DNA of 64,000 bases from CAVPOO01 sp963707015 (GCA_963707015.1 CAVPOO010000014.1:62001-126000); one strand, 5' to 3'; counted from the first letter of the stretch, positions 43,730 to 53,259 are shown. Notes: a model not told the origin generated them from the sequence alone. Program-made: numbers and translations.

Positions 43730-45022
43730 TCAGTTCGAGCCAGGCGGCGCAAGTACGAGGAATCCATCGGGCGCAAGGCGGGTTGCCAGCATCACGTCGT
43801 TGATGTCGCGGTGCTCGAGCCAGGTGCGGGTGCGTCGATGCGCAGGGTCGCGCCAGAAGGACTCGATCTGCTCGCCAATGGGCACATAGGGCATGAGTTC
43901 CTGCAGCCGTGCCTGCGCGCCGGCACTGAACAGGGAGCGACCCCGGCCGTCTTGCGCCGCCTGCCACAGCTTTTCCACCGCGTGCAGCCCGATTGCCAGG
44001 CCAAGCTCGCGAAAGGCGAGACGGTAGTCGGCCGGCAGCTGCAAGTCGCCGCTGCGTGCGTAGTGCTGCAGGCCCGCGAGCGAGGCCGTGAGCAAGGTCT
44101 CGACGAGATGCGTGTCCGCCGGTGCCCCTTGCTGAAGCAGCTGTTGCACACGGTAGGCATCTGTCAACAGGCCGCCGATGCCGAGCGGATCCGCGGTTGC
44201 CAGACCGTCGCCGGCGATCATCGCCAGGAACTGGCCGGTTTCGTGGGCGAGGTCGGGTTCGCCGGCGGCGTCGGGAAGCGCGGTCGCAGTCGCAGCGAGC
44301 TGCAGCGCGTTGACGTAGCCGTCCAGCGGATCGTGCTGCCCCATCGAAGGGACCAGCGGCCGCGTGAGGTCGATGCTCATCTTCCAGTACATTCTGTGCA
44401 TACGGCCGGCGGCGGGCTGGTAGGCGAAGGCGCGGTAGGCGGTGCTGGCGAGTTCGCGCGCCCACAGGTTGAAGCTGGCTTGGCCCGTCGAACGCGTCAC
44501 CTGATCGAGGGCGTGCATCCACTTGGTCAGGTAGTGGAAGTACTGGCCGTCGCGGTCCCACTCGAGCCGCTCATCGAAACGATCCTCCGGGCCACGCTCG
44601 GGAAGTTGTTTGCCAATGCGCAGACCGCCCCGGGTCGGATGGGCCTCGCCCTCGGGCTCGCTCAGCCCGCTGAGCCAGCCGCTGCGGCGATCGTCGTCCC
44701 GATGCTGCCCCAGCGTGTGATGGACCTGTGCGACCAGTCGCAGCGCAAGCTCGCTGTCGTGTGCGTCCCCAGTCACGCGCGCCAGGCCGAGTAAGTTGCA
44801 CACGGCGAAGGCGTCCGTCCAGAGGTAGCGTTTCTGTGACTGCCCGGATGCGAGGCCCGTGCGCTCGGCAAAACCCTGCATGAGCGCGACGGCCTCCTGT
44901 ATACGCGGATCGGGCATGTTTACGGACTCCTCCTGCGCACCGGCCACGGTGAGCGCGAGCGAAAGAATCGCGCCAGACAGGCACACATGCGCGCGCAGTT
45001 GCCAGCGTTTGCGAAGATACAT
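43730..45022 (-). CDS. Exported all-helical hypothetical protein
   Basis: A 430-residue protein. The start is set at ATG 45022 at the signal peptide (LRAHVCLSGAILSLALTVAGAQ); the longer frame runs through a G/C-rich intergenic hairpin. The mature part has a helical-barrel character: KRYLWTDAFAVCNLLGLARV, DSELALRLVAQVHHTLGQHR, WDRDGQYFHYLTKWMHALDQ, then SFNLWARELASTAYRAF. This rhythm is like (alpha/alpha)6 glycoside hydrolase-like or thioredoxin-associated barrels, but no catalytic motif is certain. It is monocistronic, between two repeats. Confidence 0.72.
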   Translation of the reverse strand: MYLRKRWQLRAHVCLSGAILSLALTVAGAQEESVNMPDPRIQEAVALMQGFAERTGLASGQSQKRYLWTDAFAVCNLLGLARVTGDAHDSELALRLVAQVHHTLGQHRDDDRRSGWLSGLSEPEGEAHPTRGGLRIGKQLPERGPEDRFDERLEWDRDGQYFHYLTKWMHALDQVTRSTGQASFNLWARELASTAYRAFAYQPAAGRMHRMYWKMSIDLTRPLVPSMGQHDPLDGYVNALQLAATATALPDAAGEPDLAHETGQFLAMIAGDGLATADPLGIGGLLTDAYRVQQLLQQGAPADTHLVETLLTASLAGLQHYARSGDLQLPADYRLAFRELGLAIGLHAVEKLWQAAQDGRGRSLFSAGAQARLQELMPYVPIGEQIESFWRDPAHRRTRTWLEHRDINDVMLATRLAPDGFLVLAPPGSN

Positions 45023-45315
45023 GTAACCTCGGACAGGTGCGAATCTTTCCGGCCGTCTGTTTCGCTGCGGCGACTGACAGGCGTATTTTAGACCCAATGT
45101 GGGGAGGGTTGGAGGTAAACCACCTCCAGCCCCCCACCCTCCCCCTTGTCTCCGGTCTAACCCCTGAGGGGGAGGGGATAAAGGGGCTTGACTGGGCGTC
45201 GGGCTTCGTGCCGTGGCAGAAAACATATCCTTTCTTCAGGCCTGCGCTACGGGAATTACCTGTTTGTGAAATAATGCCTTTCTGCAAATCTTTACAAGAC
45301 AAGGGAGTTCTGACC
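45023..45315. other. Divergent intergenic region with G/C-skewed hairpin
   Basis: GGGGAGGGT-TGGAGGT (45101-45116) pairs with ACCTCCA (45122-45128) and ACCCTCCCC (45136-45144), leaving a 7-nt bulge. The region presumably carries promoters for the genes on either side. Confidence 0.45.
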
Positions 45316-45594
45316 ATGAAAGCAACCGCTGAATTACAGGTCGTGCCGATTGGCACTGGTGTCTCCGTCCGGCGGGAGATCAGCCGTGTCGTCGAACTGC
45401 TGCAGGACCGTGACTTCATCCTCGAGACGCACGCCTCGGGCACCAATATCGAAGGGGAACTGGCGGAGATACTCGCTGCGGTCGGGCAGGTGCACGAGGC
45501 CCTGCACCGTGAGGGCAGCGTGCGTCTGATCAGCTTCCTGAAGCTGGAGTCGCGCACCGACAAGACGCCGACGCTGGCCGGCAAGAAGCTCTGA
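45316..45594 (+). CDS. MTH1187-family thiamine-binding protein (YqgV-like)
   Basis: A 92-residue protein of the MTH1187/YkoF family. TAELQVVPIGTGVSVRREI, then DFILETHASGTNIEGELAEI and VRLISFLKLESRTDK reproduce the ferredoxin-like fold of these small tetrameric proteins, some of which bind thiamine or HMP. The start at 45316 is preceded by AAGGGAG; a longer frame from 45037 crosses the intergenic hairpin. It is followed after 25 bp by the SagB-type dehydrogenase and is likely co-transcribed. Confidence 0.9.
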   Translation: MKATAELQVVPIGTGVSVRREISRVVELLQDRDFILETHASGTNIEGELAEILAAVGQVHEALHREGSVRLISFLKLESRTDKTPTLAGKKL

Positions 45595-45619
45595 TGAGCC
45601 CCGGTGAGAAACGTGTGGC

Positions 45620-47266
45620 ATGACGCGGGACAGCGCTGATTACCCGGATCGATTGCAGACCGTATACGATTACCATCAGGCTACCAAGCACCGGTTTCAG
45701 GCCTATGCCAGGGGGCCGGGGTACCTTGAGTGGACGACTCAGCCAGACGCCTTCCGTCGCTATGCGGGTGCGCGGCTGATCGCGCTGCAGGCGGTCCCGA
45801 CAGCGGATGAACCCGGCTATGACGCTGTTTTTGATCCAGGGCGGAGACCTGCCCCCGCGGCGGTAAACCTGCAGACGGTTTCCCAGCTGTTTTACGACAG
45901 CCTGGCGCTGTCGGCCTGGAAGAGCCTGGGCGATACCCGGTGGGCGCTGCGGGTCAATGCCTCCAGCGGCAATCTGCACCCGACCGAGGGCTACCTGATC
46001 TGCGGCCCGGTCGAGGGCTTGTGTGACACACCGGTGGTCTGTCATTACGCGCCCCAGGCACATGGCCTTGAGGTGCTGGCGGAGTTTGACGTGCCACACT
46101 GGCGCGCGCTGTCCGCCCGCTTTCCCGCACAGACGTTTTTCATGGGACTGACCTCCATTCACTGGCGTGAGGCCTGGAAGTACGGCCATCGGGCCTACCG
46201 TTACTGCATGCTCGATGCGGGGCACGCGCTGGCTGCGATCAGTATGGCGGCAGGCGGACTCGGCTGGCAGACGCGCCTGCTCGACGCTCTGGGCACGGAC
46301 GATCTCGCCTTGCTCATGGGCACCTTTCGTGATCAGGATGCCGAACGGGAAGAGCCGGATATGCTGGTCGCCTGCGTGCCCGCCCGGCAGGCGCCGGAGG
46401 AGACAGGTCTGCCCGAGGCCGCGGTACGATCGTTTGCATCGCTGGCCTGGCAGGGCAGCCCCAATCAGCTGAGTCCGTCGCATGTGGAATGGGGGATGGA
46501 GGACATCGCGCAAGCGGTGCGCAAGCCGCGTGGTGAGGTTCAGTATGAGCGGTTTGAAAATCCGCCTGTCGCCTGGTCACTGGAACCGCGTCCGGTGTCA
46601 CTGCGCCGGATGATTCGCCAGCGTCGCAGCGCCGTGGCCATGGACGGGCAGACCTGCCTGTCACGCGACAGTTTCTATCGCATGCTCTACAGAACGCTGG
46701 CGGTACCGGGCGCGGTGCCGTTCGGCACCCTGCCCTGGAAATCGCACCTTCATCTGGCGCTGTTTGTCCATCGGGTGGACGACCTGCCGAGTGGACTGTA
46801 TCTGCTGGTGCGCGACCCTGCACAAACCGGGGCGCTGCGAGGCGCGCTCAGCGAGGCGAATCCCTGGCAGTCGCCGCCCGGCTGCCCGGAACAACTGCCG
46901 CTGTTTTGCCTGATCGAGGCGCAGACGCAGGCGGCCGCGAGGCAGATCGCCTGTCATCAGGATATTGCCAGTGACGGTTGTTTCAGTCTGGCGATGCTCG
47001 CTGAATACAGGGCGCCGCTGGAGCGTTACGGCCCCTGGTTTTATCCGCGCCTGTACTGGGAAGCCGGACTGATCGGCCAGCTGCTCTATCTCGAAGCCGA
47101 AGCGGCCGGTATACGCAGCACGGGCATCGGTTGCTTCTTCGACGACCCGATGCACGAGGTGCTGGGGCTCGAAGACGACGCATTTCAGGACCTCTATCAC
47201 TTCACGCTGGGTGGGCCGGTGGAGGATACCCGATTGACAACACAGCCAGCCTATCCGGCTGAGTGA
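45620..47266 (+). CDS. SagB/ThcOx-type nitroreductase-fold dehydrogenase (two domains)
   Basis: A 548-residue FMN-dependent oxidoreductase made of two nitroreductase-fold halves. The first half has LQTVSQLFYDSLALSAWK and RVNASSGNLHPTEGYLI (the SagB S-S-G-N-L-H-P flavin loop). The second begins around residue 330 with RRMIRQRRSAVAMDGQTCLS and repeats the layout (LFVHRVDDLPSGLYLL, AGLIGQLLYLEAEAAGIRST). SagB enzymes oxidise azolines in RiPP biosynthesis. No precursor peptide or cyclodehydratase is seen here, so this is probably the stand-alone double-domain form of unknown substrate. Confidence 0.9.
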   Translation: MTRDSADYPDRLQTVYDYHQATKHRFQAYARGPGYLEWTTQPDAFRRYAGARLIALQAVPTADEPGYDAVFDPGRRPAPAAVNLQTVSQLFYDSLALSAWKSLGDTRWALRVNASSGNLHPTEGYLICGPVEGLCDTPVVCHYAPQAHGLEVLAEFDVPHWRALSARFPAQTFFMGLTSIHWREAWKYGHRAYRYCMLDAGHALAAISMAAGGLGWQTRLLDALGTDDLALLMGTFRDQDAEREEPDMLVACVPARQAPEETGLPEAAVRSFASLAWQGSPNQLSPSHVEWGMEDIAQAVRKPRGEVQYERFENPPVAWSLEPRPVSLRRMIRQRRSAVAMDGQTCLSRDSFYRMLYRTLAVPGAVPFGTLPWKSHLHLALFVHRVDDLPSGLYLLVRDPAQTGALRGALSEANPWQSPPGCPEQLPLFCLIEAQTQAAARQIACHQDIASDGCFSLAMLAEYRAPLERYGPWFYPRLYWEAGLIGQLLYLEAEAAGIRSTGIGCFFDDPMHEVLGLEDDAFQDLYHFTLGGPVEDTRLTTQPAYPAE

Positions 47267-48006
47267 CTGGAAAAGGAACGGCGTGATTTCGGCGGCTGTC
47301 CACGCTGACTGTTGTTTGGGACCACCTCCACCCTGGTCCTCCGCCTGCGGGGAAGGGGATTGCTGACGGGGAGGGGACTGCATGCTCACGGGGGAAGCAA
47401 AGGGTCCTGCCCGGCGACTGGGGCCGGCCGGTGATGACGTCGAGTAAGTCATTCATTCTGAAGAGCAATAGATGCCGTCTTTCGCCGACCGCCCGAACGG
47501 GGCAGGCGGTGCTCGAGAAAACTGCTCAGTCGCCCCGCTCGTGGAAGGCTGCCGGGTGGTCGCGCGCGAAATCGCAGAGCCAGGATAGTGGCGGGCACGC
47601 CAAAAAACGGTCGTTGCCAGGACAGGCTCACAGAAAGTCCCCCGTCTGGCCGCGCGTGGGCGATCACCCCTGTTATACTGGCGCCGGGCGCTTTTGGCTC
47701 GCGCGCCACAGTCGGGGCAAATTGTGATTTCCGAATCTGGCGTGGTCTGAGCACCCGGAGCTAGAATAGCGCGCCATTGGCCAGGGGAACCGCGGTGTTC
47801 TCTCGTCTTTCTGATCTTTGGGATCCTGCATCACGCCGGGCAGGATGCAATTAACCCAGTAGCCAGGAAAGTTGGACATTTGACCTGTGTCACATATTTG
47901 TGACGCCCATCATGGCGCTTGTGTCTGGGATGGGAGATACGAAGTAGCCCGCGGTTGAGACTCGCTGCCGGAATTTGCGGTAACCACCCACAGGAGCCAG
48001 TCAGGC
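47267..48006. other. 740-bp stretch without a recognised gene
   Basis: No frame has a domain or start signal. TGTGTCACATATTTGTGACG near 47886-47905 contains TGTCACATATTTGTGACG, a near-palindrome that could bind a CRP/FNR-like regulator of the gene at 48007. This is only a suggestion. Confidence 0.4.
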
Positions 48007-48687
48007 ATGGGTACACGACAGACAAAGTCAAAGCACCGAAGTGATTCGCTATGCAGGCTGGTGACGCTCTTAGGGACGTTGACCGCCACATTCCATGCCT
48101 TTGCTCAGTGCGATGTGCGTCCGCAGATTCAGCCCAATGAGGTCGTCATGGGGACGCTTGCTTCCGGCGATTGCATCACGGATGAGCTGTTTGCCGATGG
48201 CGACCTCAGTTTCGCCGATATTTATGAGCTGGCATTGCCCCTGCCCGGAGTCGTGACCGTGCGGATGGAGTCTGCCGCCGTCGATTCTTTTCTGGAGCTC
48301 TATGATCCAAACTTGAGGGCACTGTTTGCTCTCGATGACGACAGTGGTGGACATTCCACCGCCTGGTTTAGTATCGATCTGCCGGCGGGAAACTACACCT
48401 TACTGGCGACTTCCTTTAAGGCGGAAACCGGAGCCTACACGCTCACGACGAGCTGCAATGGATGTACGGTCGCTCTTGCGGCATCGGTGTTGCCCACCAG
48501 CCGCGCCGTGCAGGTTGGTACTCCAGCCACGGCTTTCGCGACCGTCATCAATGCGGGTTCCACTACCGCTACCGCCTGCGGTATCTCACCCGTCACGAGT
48601 GTTCCAGCGTCATTCAGGTATCAGACAACCGACCCGCTCACCAATGCCGTCACGGGAACGCTGAACATGCTCGGATGCATTCGATGA
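48007..48687 (+). CDS. Exported PPC-domain protein, probably truncated
   Basis: A 226-residue protein with a signal peptide (LCRLVTLLGTLTATFHAFAQ) and a pre-peptidase C-terminal-like domain (about residues 45-150: VMGTLASGDCITDELFADGD, DIYELALPLPGVVTVRMES, DSFLELYDPNLRALF, GNYTLLATSFKAETGAYTL). It continues into a repeat unit typical of larger surface proteins (VGTPATAFATVINAGSTTAT ... SFRYQTTDPLTNAVTG) and then stops abruptly at LNMLGCIR. The end looks broken and the following frame (48665-48994) may be another gene's remains joined by deletion. Confidence 0.65.
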   Translation: MGTRQTKSKHRSDSLCRLVTLLGTLTATFHAFAQCDVRPQIQPNEVVMGTLASGDCITDELFADGDLSFADIYELALPLPGVVTVRMESAAVDSFLELYDPNLRALFALDDDSGGHSTAWFSIDLPAGNYTLLATSFKAETGAYTLTTSCNGCTVALAASVLPTSRAVQVGTPATAFATVINAGSTTATACGISPVTSVPASFRYQTTDPLTNAVTGTLNMLGCIR

Positions 48688-48994
48688 TCTCAGCTATGGC
48701 GGCGTAGCCGTCGTCAGCTTGTCCAGTCAGAGTGACTCGGCGTTCAGTGGCGCCGCTGCTGTCAAGACCTTCTTCCGTGATATATTCATGGACTTGACGG
48801 GTACCGTGGCGGTATCCGGATCCCTGGAGGGCTCCGTAACCTACGATGTTGTGGTCGACGGTATGCTTCAGAGCAGCGGTGATGGGAGCTTTTCCGGCAC
48901 GCTGGACGGCAATACGCTCTCGTTCAGCCTGTCGCTGCAGGACACCGTTGGGAATACCTGCACGAACGCAGCATCGGTCAGCGCCAACCGTTAG
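48665..48994 (+). pseudogene. Fragment of a beta-rich secreted protein or lipoprotein
   Basis: The frame opens just after a stop at 48662 and reads TCSDAFDDLSYGGVAVVS with no ATG; the only early start is a TTG at 48719 without a good ribosome site. The rest is beta-rich (MDLTGTVAVSGSLEGSVTYD, GDGSFSGTLDGNTLSFSLSL) and ends TCTNAASVSANR. CSDAFDDL would suit the mature start of a lipoprotein whose signal has been lost. I read this and the preceding gene as two products fused by a deletion. Confidence 0.4.
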
Positions 48995-49086
48995 CGAGGA
49001 TACGCGGGCCGGAGCCATTTGAGGACCATGTCGCTGATCCCTTTTCCACTTTCCAAATTCATCCATTCATGACGGAGGTCAAGCTT

Positions 49087-49560
49087 ATGTCAACACAAAC
49101 AATCCAACATTGGGGTCCCTGCGCGCTGGCAGTAACACCGCTGCTTGCAATGCTGATGTTGCTTGCCGCCGGTTGCTCTGATGAGCAGTCATCGACTTCG
49201 CAGCAGACTCAGTCGACTGAAACTCCCGCCGCACAGGTCGCGGAACCGGAGTCGATGCCACCTGCCGAGAGGCCTGAACCCGCCGCCAAGGCAGGCGAGA
49301 CCGTAGCCGTCGCTGCGGCAGGCGACGGTGAGGCCGTGTATCAGAAGGCATGCAAGAACTGCCATGCAACCGGCGTCGCAAATGCACCGAAATTCGGTGA
49401 CAGCCAAGCCTGGGCGCCGCGAATCGCAAAAGGCAGAGATGCCCTGTTTGGATCAGTCAAAAATGGATTGAACGTCATGCCACCGATGGGTGGCTGCATG
49501 GCGTGCAGCGACGAAGAGCTGCGCAACGCGGTTGAGTACATGGTATCGCACGGGTCCTGA
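49087..49560 (+). CDS. Cytochrome c5-type lipoprotein
   Basis: A 157-residue protein starting at ATG 49087 after GGAGGT. The lipoprotein signal is LLAMLMLLAAGC, followed by a disordered Ser/Thr/Glu/Pro linker of about 60 residues and a class I c-type cytochrome domain. Heme attaches at CKNCH; ARIAKGRDALFGSVKNGLNVMPP gives the distal Met, and GGCMACSDEELRNAVEYMV is the C-terminal helix with the c5-type extra cysteine pair (CMAC). It would shuttle electrons at the periplasmic face of a membrane, for instance to a cytochrome c peroxidase. Confidence 0.93.
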   Translation: MSTQTIQHWGPCALAVTPLLAMLMLLAAGCSDEQSSTSQQTQSTETPAAQVAEPESMPPAERPEPAAKAGETVAVAAAGDGEAVYQKACKNCHATGVANAPKFGDSQAWAPRIAKGRDALFGSVKNGLNVMPPMGGCMACSDEELRNAVEYMVSHGS

Positions 49561-49746
49561 GCCGTCCTTCGGAAAAGGCGTCGGCGTGAATATCCTTAAC
49601 TCACTCCGATCGCCTTTTCTTGTTTCTTAAACTCTCGCCGGCGGAAACCGATACTTTGTGCAATTGCATCAGCCTGGCGGCCAGCATAGCGTGTGGCTGC
49701 GCGGCAATAGGCTGGGTGATTCATTCTTCAGGACAAGATCGACCTC

Positions 49747-50217
49747 ATGGAAACGCCAAAGGATTTCAGAGATATCTTCGACAGGGGCCATGCACTGATC
49801 GCGGACTCGCTCTATAGCGAGGGCTGGTTACAGAGACCTGGCACGGGTTATGACCCGGTGCGCGGCGCCTGGCCGGATCAGAGGCCATTTGCCGTCGTCG
49901 AGCTGCGGCGTCTGAACGGGTCCGCCCAGGTGCTATCGACAAGCGAGAACCGCCTGCGGCGCGCCCTCGCACAGGAATGGGCCGCCCTTGGGAACCTGAG
50001 CCTCCAGGCAGCACTCGCCAGCAGCAGGGTCGGGGTGATGTTTGAATGGGCTCACGATGTACGCACCGCGCAACAGACCAGCGCACTCATCTTATCCGGT
50101 TACCGATCATGGCAGCGCGACGACGGGCTTCACGTCGGGGTTCGCATCCGGGTGATACTGGCCAATGCGGATGAGCTGCCGTCGACCTATACCGCCTTGA
50201 ACTGCAAGCCCGAGTGA
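49747..50217 (+). CDS. Hypothetical protein
   Basis: A 156-residue cytoplasmic-looking protein with no signal peptide. It starts METPKDFRDIFDRGHALIAD and contains a repeated aromatic/charged pattern (PFAVVELRRLNGSAQVLSTS, GVMFEWAHDVRTAQQTSAL). The ATG at 49747 has only a weak ribosome site (GATCGACCTC), so confidence is moderate. No family is recognised. It lies in a short same-strand series with the cytochrome before it and the dehydrogenase after it, with gaps of about 190 and 250 bp. Confidence 0.55.
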   Translation: METPKDFRDIFDRGHALIADSLYSEGWLQRPGTGYDPVRGAWPDQRPFAVVELRRLNGSAQVLSTSENRLRRALAQEWAALGNLSLQAALASSRVGVMFEWAHDVRTAQQTSALILSGYRSWQRDDGLHVGVRIRVILANADELPSTYTALNCKPE

Positions 50218-50464
50218 CCACGGAAAAGGAGCCGGCGTGATTTGGAAACAGTCACTCGGTTCCGTTCTTCGCACCGCTTTGCATGTCACCACGACAGGCT
50301 GGCGGTGCAATGCGACCCGGCTCGTCTTCCAACAATGCCCCGGCCAGGGCGGAAAATACCTGACATGAAAAGGTGGAAGACGTATGGTAGACGCGCATGC
50401 AAGGGTCCGGCGCGATATTTCTCAAATCGCTCCGGGTCCTGAAACGCTGAAGCGGGAGGCCTCC

Positions 50465-51592
50465 ATGTTGCGAGTCCTGTGTGGCTTGATTCTTACCTTG
50501 TGTCTCGGTGTCGCCGCCTTGGGTGCAGGCCCCGATGCGGCGACGGCGCAGCTGATAAACGACCTGGGGCTTCGCGAGGCCAAAGCACCAATCAGCACCT
50601 CCGGTGTGTGGCAGAAGCCCAGACGCATCGTGGTGACGATGCTTGATCGGCAGAAGGCATCGAAGCCCGACGCGGTGGCGTGGTTGAAGGAGGTGGCGGG
50701 GGAGGCCGAGATCGTGGTAGCGACTTCGCGCGACGTGCCGGCCGCTCAGCTCGAAGGCGCCGACGTGCTGCTTGGGTATTGCACCCACGAGAATCTCAAG
50801 AACGGCAAGGCGCTGCGTTACATCCTGAACTACTCCGCCGGGGTCGACAACTGCGCGAGCTCACCACTGGCGCAGACGCGCGAGATTCTGGTGACGAATA
50901 TGCAGCGCGTTTATGGGCCCGGCATCGCCGAACATGTGATCGGCATGATGTATACGCTCACGCGCAAGCTGTATGTGTTCCGCGATCGGCAGCGGGAGCA
51001 GCAATGGGACCGTGCCGCGGTCGAGCGCACCTCAATGCAGGAGGTGCAGGGCCGCACCCTGCTGGTGGCGGGGCTGGGCGGTATCGGCACCGAGATCGCC
51101 CGCCGCGCGCACGGCCTCGGCATGCGCGTGCTTGCGACGCGCAACTCCTCGCGCGAGGGCCCGGATTTTGTGGCCTACGTCGGGCTGTCCGATGAGCTGC
51201 ACACGCTCGCCGGGCAAGCGGACGTGGTGGTCAATGCCACGCCGCTGACACCCGGGACCACCGGCCTGTTCGACCGCAGCTTCTTCAGCGCCATGAAGCC
51301 GGGTGCCTATTTCATCAACGTCGGTCGCGGCAGGAGTGTGGTGACCGAGGACCTCATCGAGGCCCTGAATTCCGAGCGGATTGGCGGCGCGGCGCTGGAT
51401 GTCACCGATCCCGAACCGCTGCCGCCGAATCACCCGCTATGGACGGCGAAGAATGTCTTCATCACCCCGCATGTCAGTGCCAGTTCCGATGAACAGATGG
51501 GACGCTACTGGCTGGTGGTGCGCGAGAACCTGCGCCGTTACGTCAATGGCGAGCGCATGCTGAGCGTGGTGGATCTGAAGCGCGGGTATTGA
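50465..51592 (+). CDS. D-2-hydroxyacid dehydrogenase with an N-terminal signal-like sequence
   Basis: A 375-residue NAD-dependent dehydrogenase. The start at 50465 follows GGGAGG and opens with a hydrophobic signal-like stretch (LRVLCGLILTLCLGVAALGAG), unusual for this cytoplasmic family. The substrate domain is followed by TLLVAGLGGIGTEIARRAH (the NAD-binding GxGxxG) at about 198-216. INVGRGRSVVTEDLIEAL and GAALDVTDPEPLPPNHPLW hold the catalytic Arg/Glu region, and VFITPHVSASS contains the catalytic His. If exported, NAD supply would be a problem, so the leader may instead be a membrane anchor or be mispredicted. Confidence 0.9.
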   Translation: MLRVLCGLILTLCLGVAALGAGPDAATAQLINDLGLREAKAPISTSGVWQKPRRIVVTMLDRQKASKPDAVAWLKEVAGEAEIVVATSRDVPAAQLEGADVLLGYCTHENLKNGKALRYILNYSAGVDNCASSPLAQTREILVTNMQRVYGPGIAEHVIGMMYTLTRKLYVFRDRQREQQWDRAAVERTSMQEVQGRTLLVAGLGGIGTEIARRAHGLGMRVLATRNSSREGPDFVAYVGLSDELHTLAGQADVVVNATPLTPGTTGLFDRSFFSAMKPGAYFINVGRGRSVVTEDLIEALNSERIGGAALDVTDPEPLPPNHPLWTAKNVFITPHVSASSDEQMGRYWLVVRENLRRYVNGERMLSVVDLKRGY

Positions 51593-51745
51593 TGTAGGCG
51601 GTTCCATAAGCGACCCAGGCTGGATTAGGCACGCGGCTTGTGCCGTAGCCCACTGGATGTGCTTTCTTCGGGATTAGTCGTTCTGGTTTGGCCTACCCGC
51701 ATCAGTACCAGTGCCGCACAGGCTCTGCTGAAAGGGGGGCATTTC

Positions 51746-53209
51746 ATGTGCCTGCTGTTTGTTCGAAAATCGAAAACAATGACTCCCGCTGTGTTCGTGA
51801 TGAGCTGCTTCTGCACGGCGCTGTGGCTTATCGCCACTGGCGCCGTTGCCGATCCAGGAATCCTGGAGCTCAACGTCGGTGAGGCGCGCGAAGTTGTGCT
51901 CCCTGGTGGGCGAACGACCGTCATCAGGCTGCGGTCCTACCTCGAACGGACGGAGCCCTTCTACCAGTCGGCCGACAGCCAGTTCGTCGATGCGGTGGTT
52001 TCGGCAGACGTGGCGCTGGAGGTTGACGGTGTGCAGCACACGGTGACGGGTGGACCCTTCCGCCTGCCGGTCACAGTCAACGGGGTGGCCGTACTGGTCG
52101 CCTGCACGCGAGGGTGGGCAGGCGGCATCTTTGCGGATGGCCTGACCAGGGATGTGCGTCTGGAAGTGAGTGACGCCCGCACGCCGTGGACGGAGCCCGA
52201 ACGCTTCGTCTATCCGATCCGGAATTACCGGTGGCGAGCCTCAAATTACCAGCACACCTATCTGGGCGTGGTGGTAAATCAGGCCAGGCTGTATTACCAC
52301 CGGGGCGAGGACCTGGGGATGATTCCCGATCTCGAGCAGACCCGGGCGATGTCCGACGGGCGCCTGAGCAGAGTGCCGCCCCCCGGAGGCGATGGGGACT
52401 CGAACGACCTGTGGGTGGAAGACGCCGGGGGAATGACCACACGCTACCTTCACATGAATGCGGCGGGTATTGATCCGCTACTGAGCGAAGGCGATGGCGT
52501 GCGCCAGGGTCAGGCGCTGGGACTCGCAGGCAATACCTATGCCGGACATTGCAGCCCTTCACCCCATTTGCACGTATCGATGCACGATGGCGATGTCTAC
52601 CGCAATACCTTCCCCCTGTTCGTGGCCGCATACCGCCACCGTTTCCCCGGGGAACTGCTGCCCATCGCCGGCAACGTCCGCCACCTGTATGCCGGCGAGG
52701 AGATCACACTGGACGGCTCGCTGTCACTGGCGGGCAATGGGGCGCAAATCGAGTCCTACCAGTGGACGTTCACGGACGGCGGACGCGCCAATGCGCCAAG
52801 GGTCAGGCGTCGCTACCCGCAGCCCGGTGTGTACAGCGAGGAACTGCGGGTCACCGATAACCAGGGAAGGACGGACCGGGACTTTGTCGAGGTGTTCGTA
52901 TTTTCACGCACGTTGGGCATGCGCCCCCCGCGCGCCTGGATCAACTACTATCCCATCCGCGGTATTCGCCCCGGTACCGAGGTTCGTTTTCTCATCCGTT
53001 ACAAGAATATCCGCGACCTCACGATCGATTATGGCGATGGTACGCAACAGCCCTATGCAGAATGGACAACGCACCGCTACGCGAAACCGGGCAACTATGT
53101 CGTGTCGGTCAAAGGAGAAGATGCCGGCGCGGGTCCGGGAACATTCCGCGTCCGCGTGATTGTCGAAGCGCAGACCCCGGTAGAAAATTATCCAAAGGGC
53201 GGGGAGTAA
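51746..53209 (+). CDS. Exported M23 peptidase-like protein with PKD domain
   Basis: A protein of about 487 residues. The start at 51746 follows GGGGGG and precedes a signal peptide (MSCFCTALWLIATGAVAD). After a beta-rich N-terminal segment come the LytM/M23 motifs: LYYHRGEDLGMIPDL (H-x3-D), then TRYLHMN, VRQGQALGLAGNTYAGHCSP and PHLHVSM (H-x-H). A PKD-type domain follows (AGEEITLDGSLSLAGNGAQI, WTFTDGG, GVYSEELRVTDNQGRTD), then a C-terminal second Ig-like repeat (IDYGDGTQQPYAEWTTHRY). It probably cleaves peptidoglycan or another glycine-rich target outside the cell. It is upstream of a GMC oxidoreductase. Confidence 0.88.
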   Translation: MCLLFVRKSKTMTPAVFVMSCFCTALWLIATGAVADPGILELNVGEAREVVLPGGRTTVIRLRSYLERTEPFYQSADSQFVDAVVSADVALEVDGVQHTVTGGPFRLPVTVNGVAVLVACTRGWAGGIFADGLTRDVRLEVSDARTPWTEPERFVYPIRNYRWRASNYQHTYLGVVVNQARLYYHRGEDLGMIPDLEQTRAMSDGRLSRVPPPGGDGDSNDLWVEDAGGMTTRYLHMNAAGIDPLLSEGDGVRQGQALGLAGNTYAGHCSPSPHLHVSMHDGDVYRNTFPLFVAAYRHRFPGELLPIAGNVRHLYAGEEITLDGSLSLAGNGAQIESYQWTFTDGGRANAPRVRRRYPQPGVYSEELRVTDNQGRTDRDFVEVFVFSRTLGMRPPRAWINYYPIRGIRPGTEVRFLIRYKNIRDLTIDYGDGTQQPYAEWTTHRYAKPGNYVVSVKGEDAGAGPGTFRVRVIVEAQTPVENYPKGGE

Positions 53210-53259
53210 TCTATACTTCGCCTGCCAAAGTTCAAAGCACACCGATTCGTTTCTCTGCC

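Noticed and set aside
45620..47266. RiPP biosynthetic cluster
   Set aside because: Only the SagB-type enzyme is present; no cyclodehydratase, precursor peptide or transporter gene lies nearby.
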